This document shows positions 58,136-58,181 of a stretch of 58,181 nt of DNA, one piece after another; the first letter of the stretch is position 1, and each line of letters opens with the position of its first letter. This DNA is from CAVLDP01 sp963661945 (GTDB lineage Bacteria > Bacillota > Clostridia > Lachnospirales > Lachnospiraceae). The notes beneath the pieces are model-generated. The model did not search any database. It was given only the letters and a program-made list of their open reading frames with translations, and was not told where the DNA came from. Both the position numbers and the translations under genes were made by a program. Location of the stretch: the NCBI GenBank assembly GCA_963661945.1, contig CAVLDP010000014.1, positions 1 through 58,181 on the forward strand, read 5' to 3'.

Positions 58136-58181
58136 CTTCCCTTAGTAACTCCTTTCAACAGTGTCTTATAAAATATTTATA

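Overview
The window is a 58 kb chromosomal segment with no plasmid or phage character. Gene content and order point to a motile, Flp-pilus-bearing Gram-positive anaerobe of the Clostridia, most likely family Lachnospiraceae. The pointers are the order argF - DUF6145-like - coaX - dusB - greA - lysS, a DUF6240-like protein beside flagellin, DUF6382-FHA and DUF5702 proteins in a Tad/Flp locus, and a class B sortase with a cytoplasmic N-terminal extension. The genus is not fixed from sequence alone. Most genes lie on the minus strand. The right end is the origin-proximal cluster dnaN - S4 protein - recF - gyrB - gyrA, so dnaA and oriC probably lie just beyond the right edge.

Layout, left to right. 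1-5.4 kb: core operon argF > DUF6145-like > coaX > dusB > greA > lysS (minus). 5.5-9.4 kb: a secreted SleB-like cell-wall hydrolase divergent from a stand-alone murG, then a HIT protein and a flavodoxin/SCP2 fusion. 9.5-18.3 kb: a complete-looking Tad/Flp pilus operon read right to left: prepilin peptidase, TadZ, TadA, TadB, TadC, a 54-residue Flp pilin, a TadG-like DUF5702 protein, a TadE-like protein with a duplicated Cys/His tail, a second prepilin peptidase, a short pseudopilin and an FHA protein. A 169 bp inverted-repeat (REPIN-like) element sits inside it. 18.5-23.6 kb: fliS, flagellin and a 1002-residue DUF6240-like protein with a FliK-like C-terminus; flagellin and the large protein each have a sigma-28-type promoter. 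23.6-28.4 kb: pfkA > dnaX > ybaB > recR > HD-GYP protein. 28.6-40.6 kb: a surface module made of a 3132-residue repeat protein, a class B sortase and a leucine-rich-repeat protein. 40.8-45.5 kb: a CsoR-type metal sensor and a MarR regulator with a heterodimeric ABC exporter. 45.5-49.8 kb: thiE-thiD, a TetR regulator, tRNA-Ser(GCU), and a two-gene aminotransferase/glycosyltransferase unit. 49.8-58.1 kb: class I fumarase subunits and the gyrase/recF/dnaN cluster.

Functionally the window couples housekeeping replication, tRNA and central-metabolism genes with three surface systems: flagellum, Flp pilus, and sortase-associated giant protein. The best candidates for undescribed biology are the giant-protein/sortase/LRR module, the re-engineered start of the TadE-like gene inside the REPIN-like element, the Cys/His-tailed pseudopilin, the FliK-like DUF6240 protein, and the operator-like array in front of the MarR gene. 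No stretch over 300 bases lacks a gene. No CRISPR array, rRNA, transposase gene or prophage was seen. Many start sites were reassigned on Shine-Dalgarno and overlap evidence.
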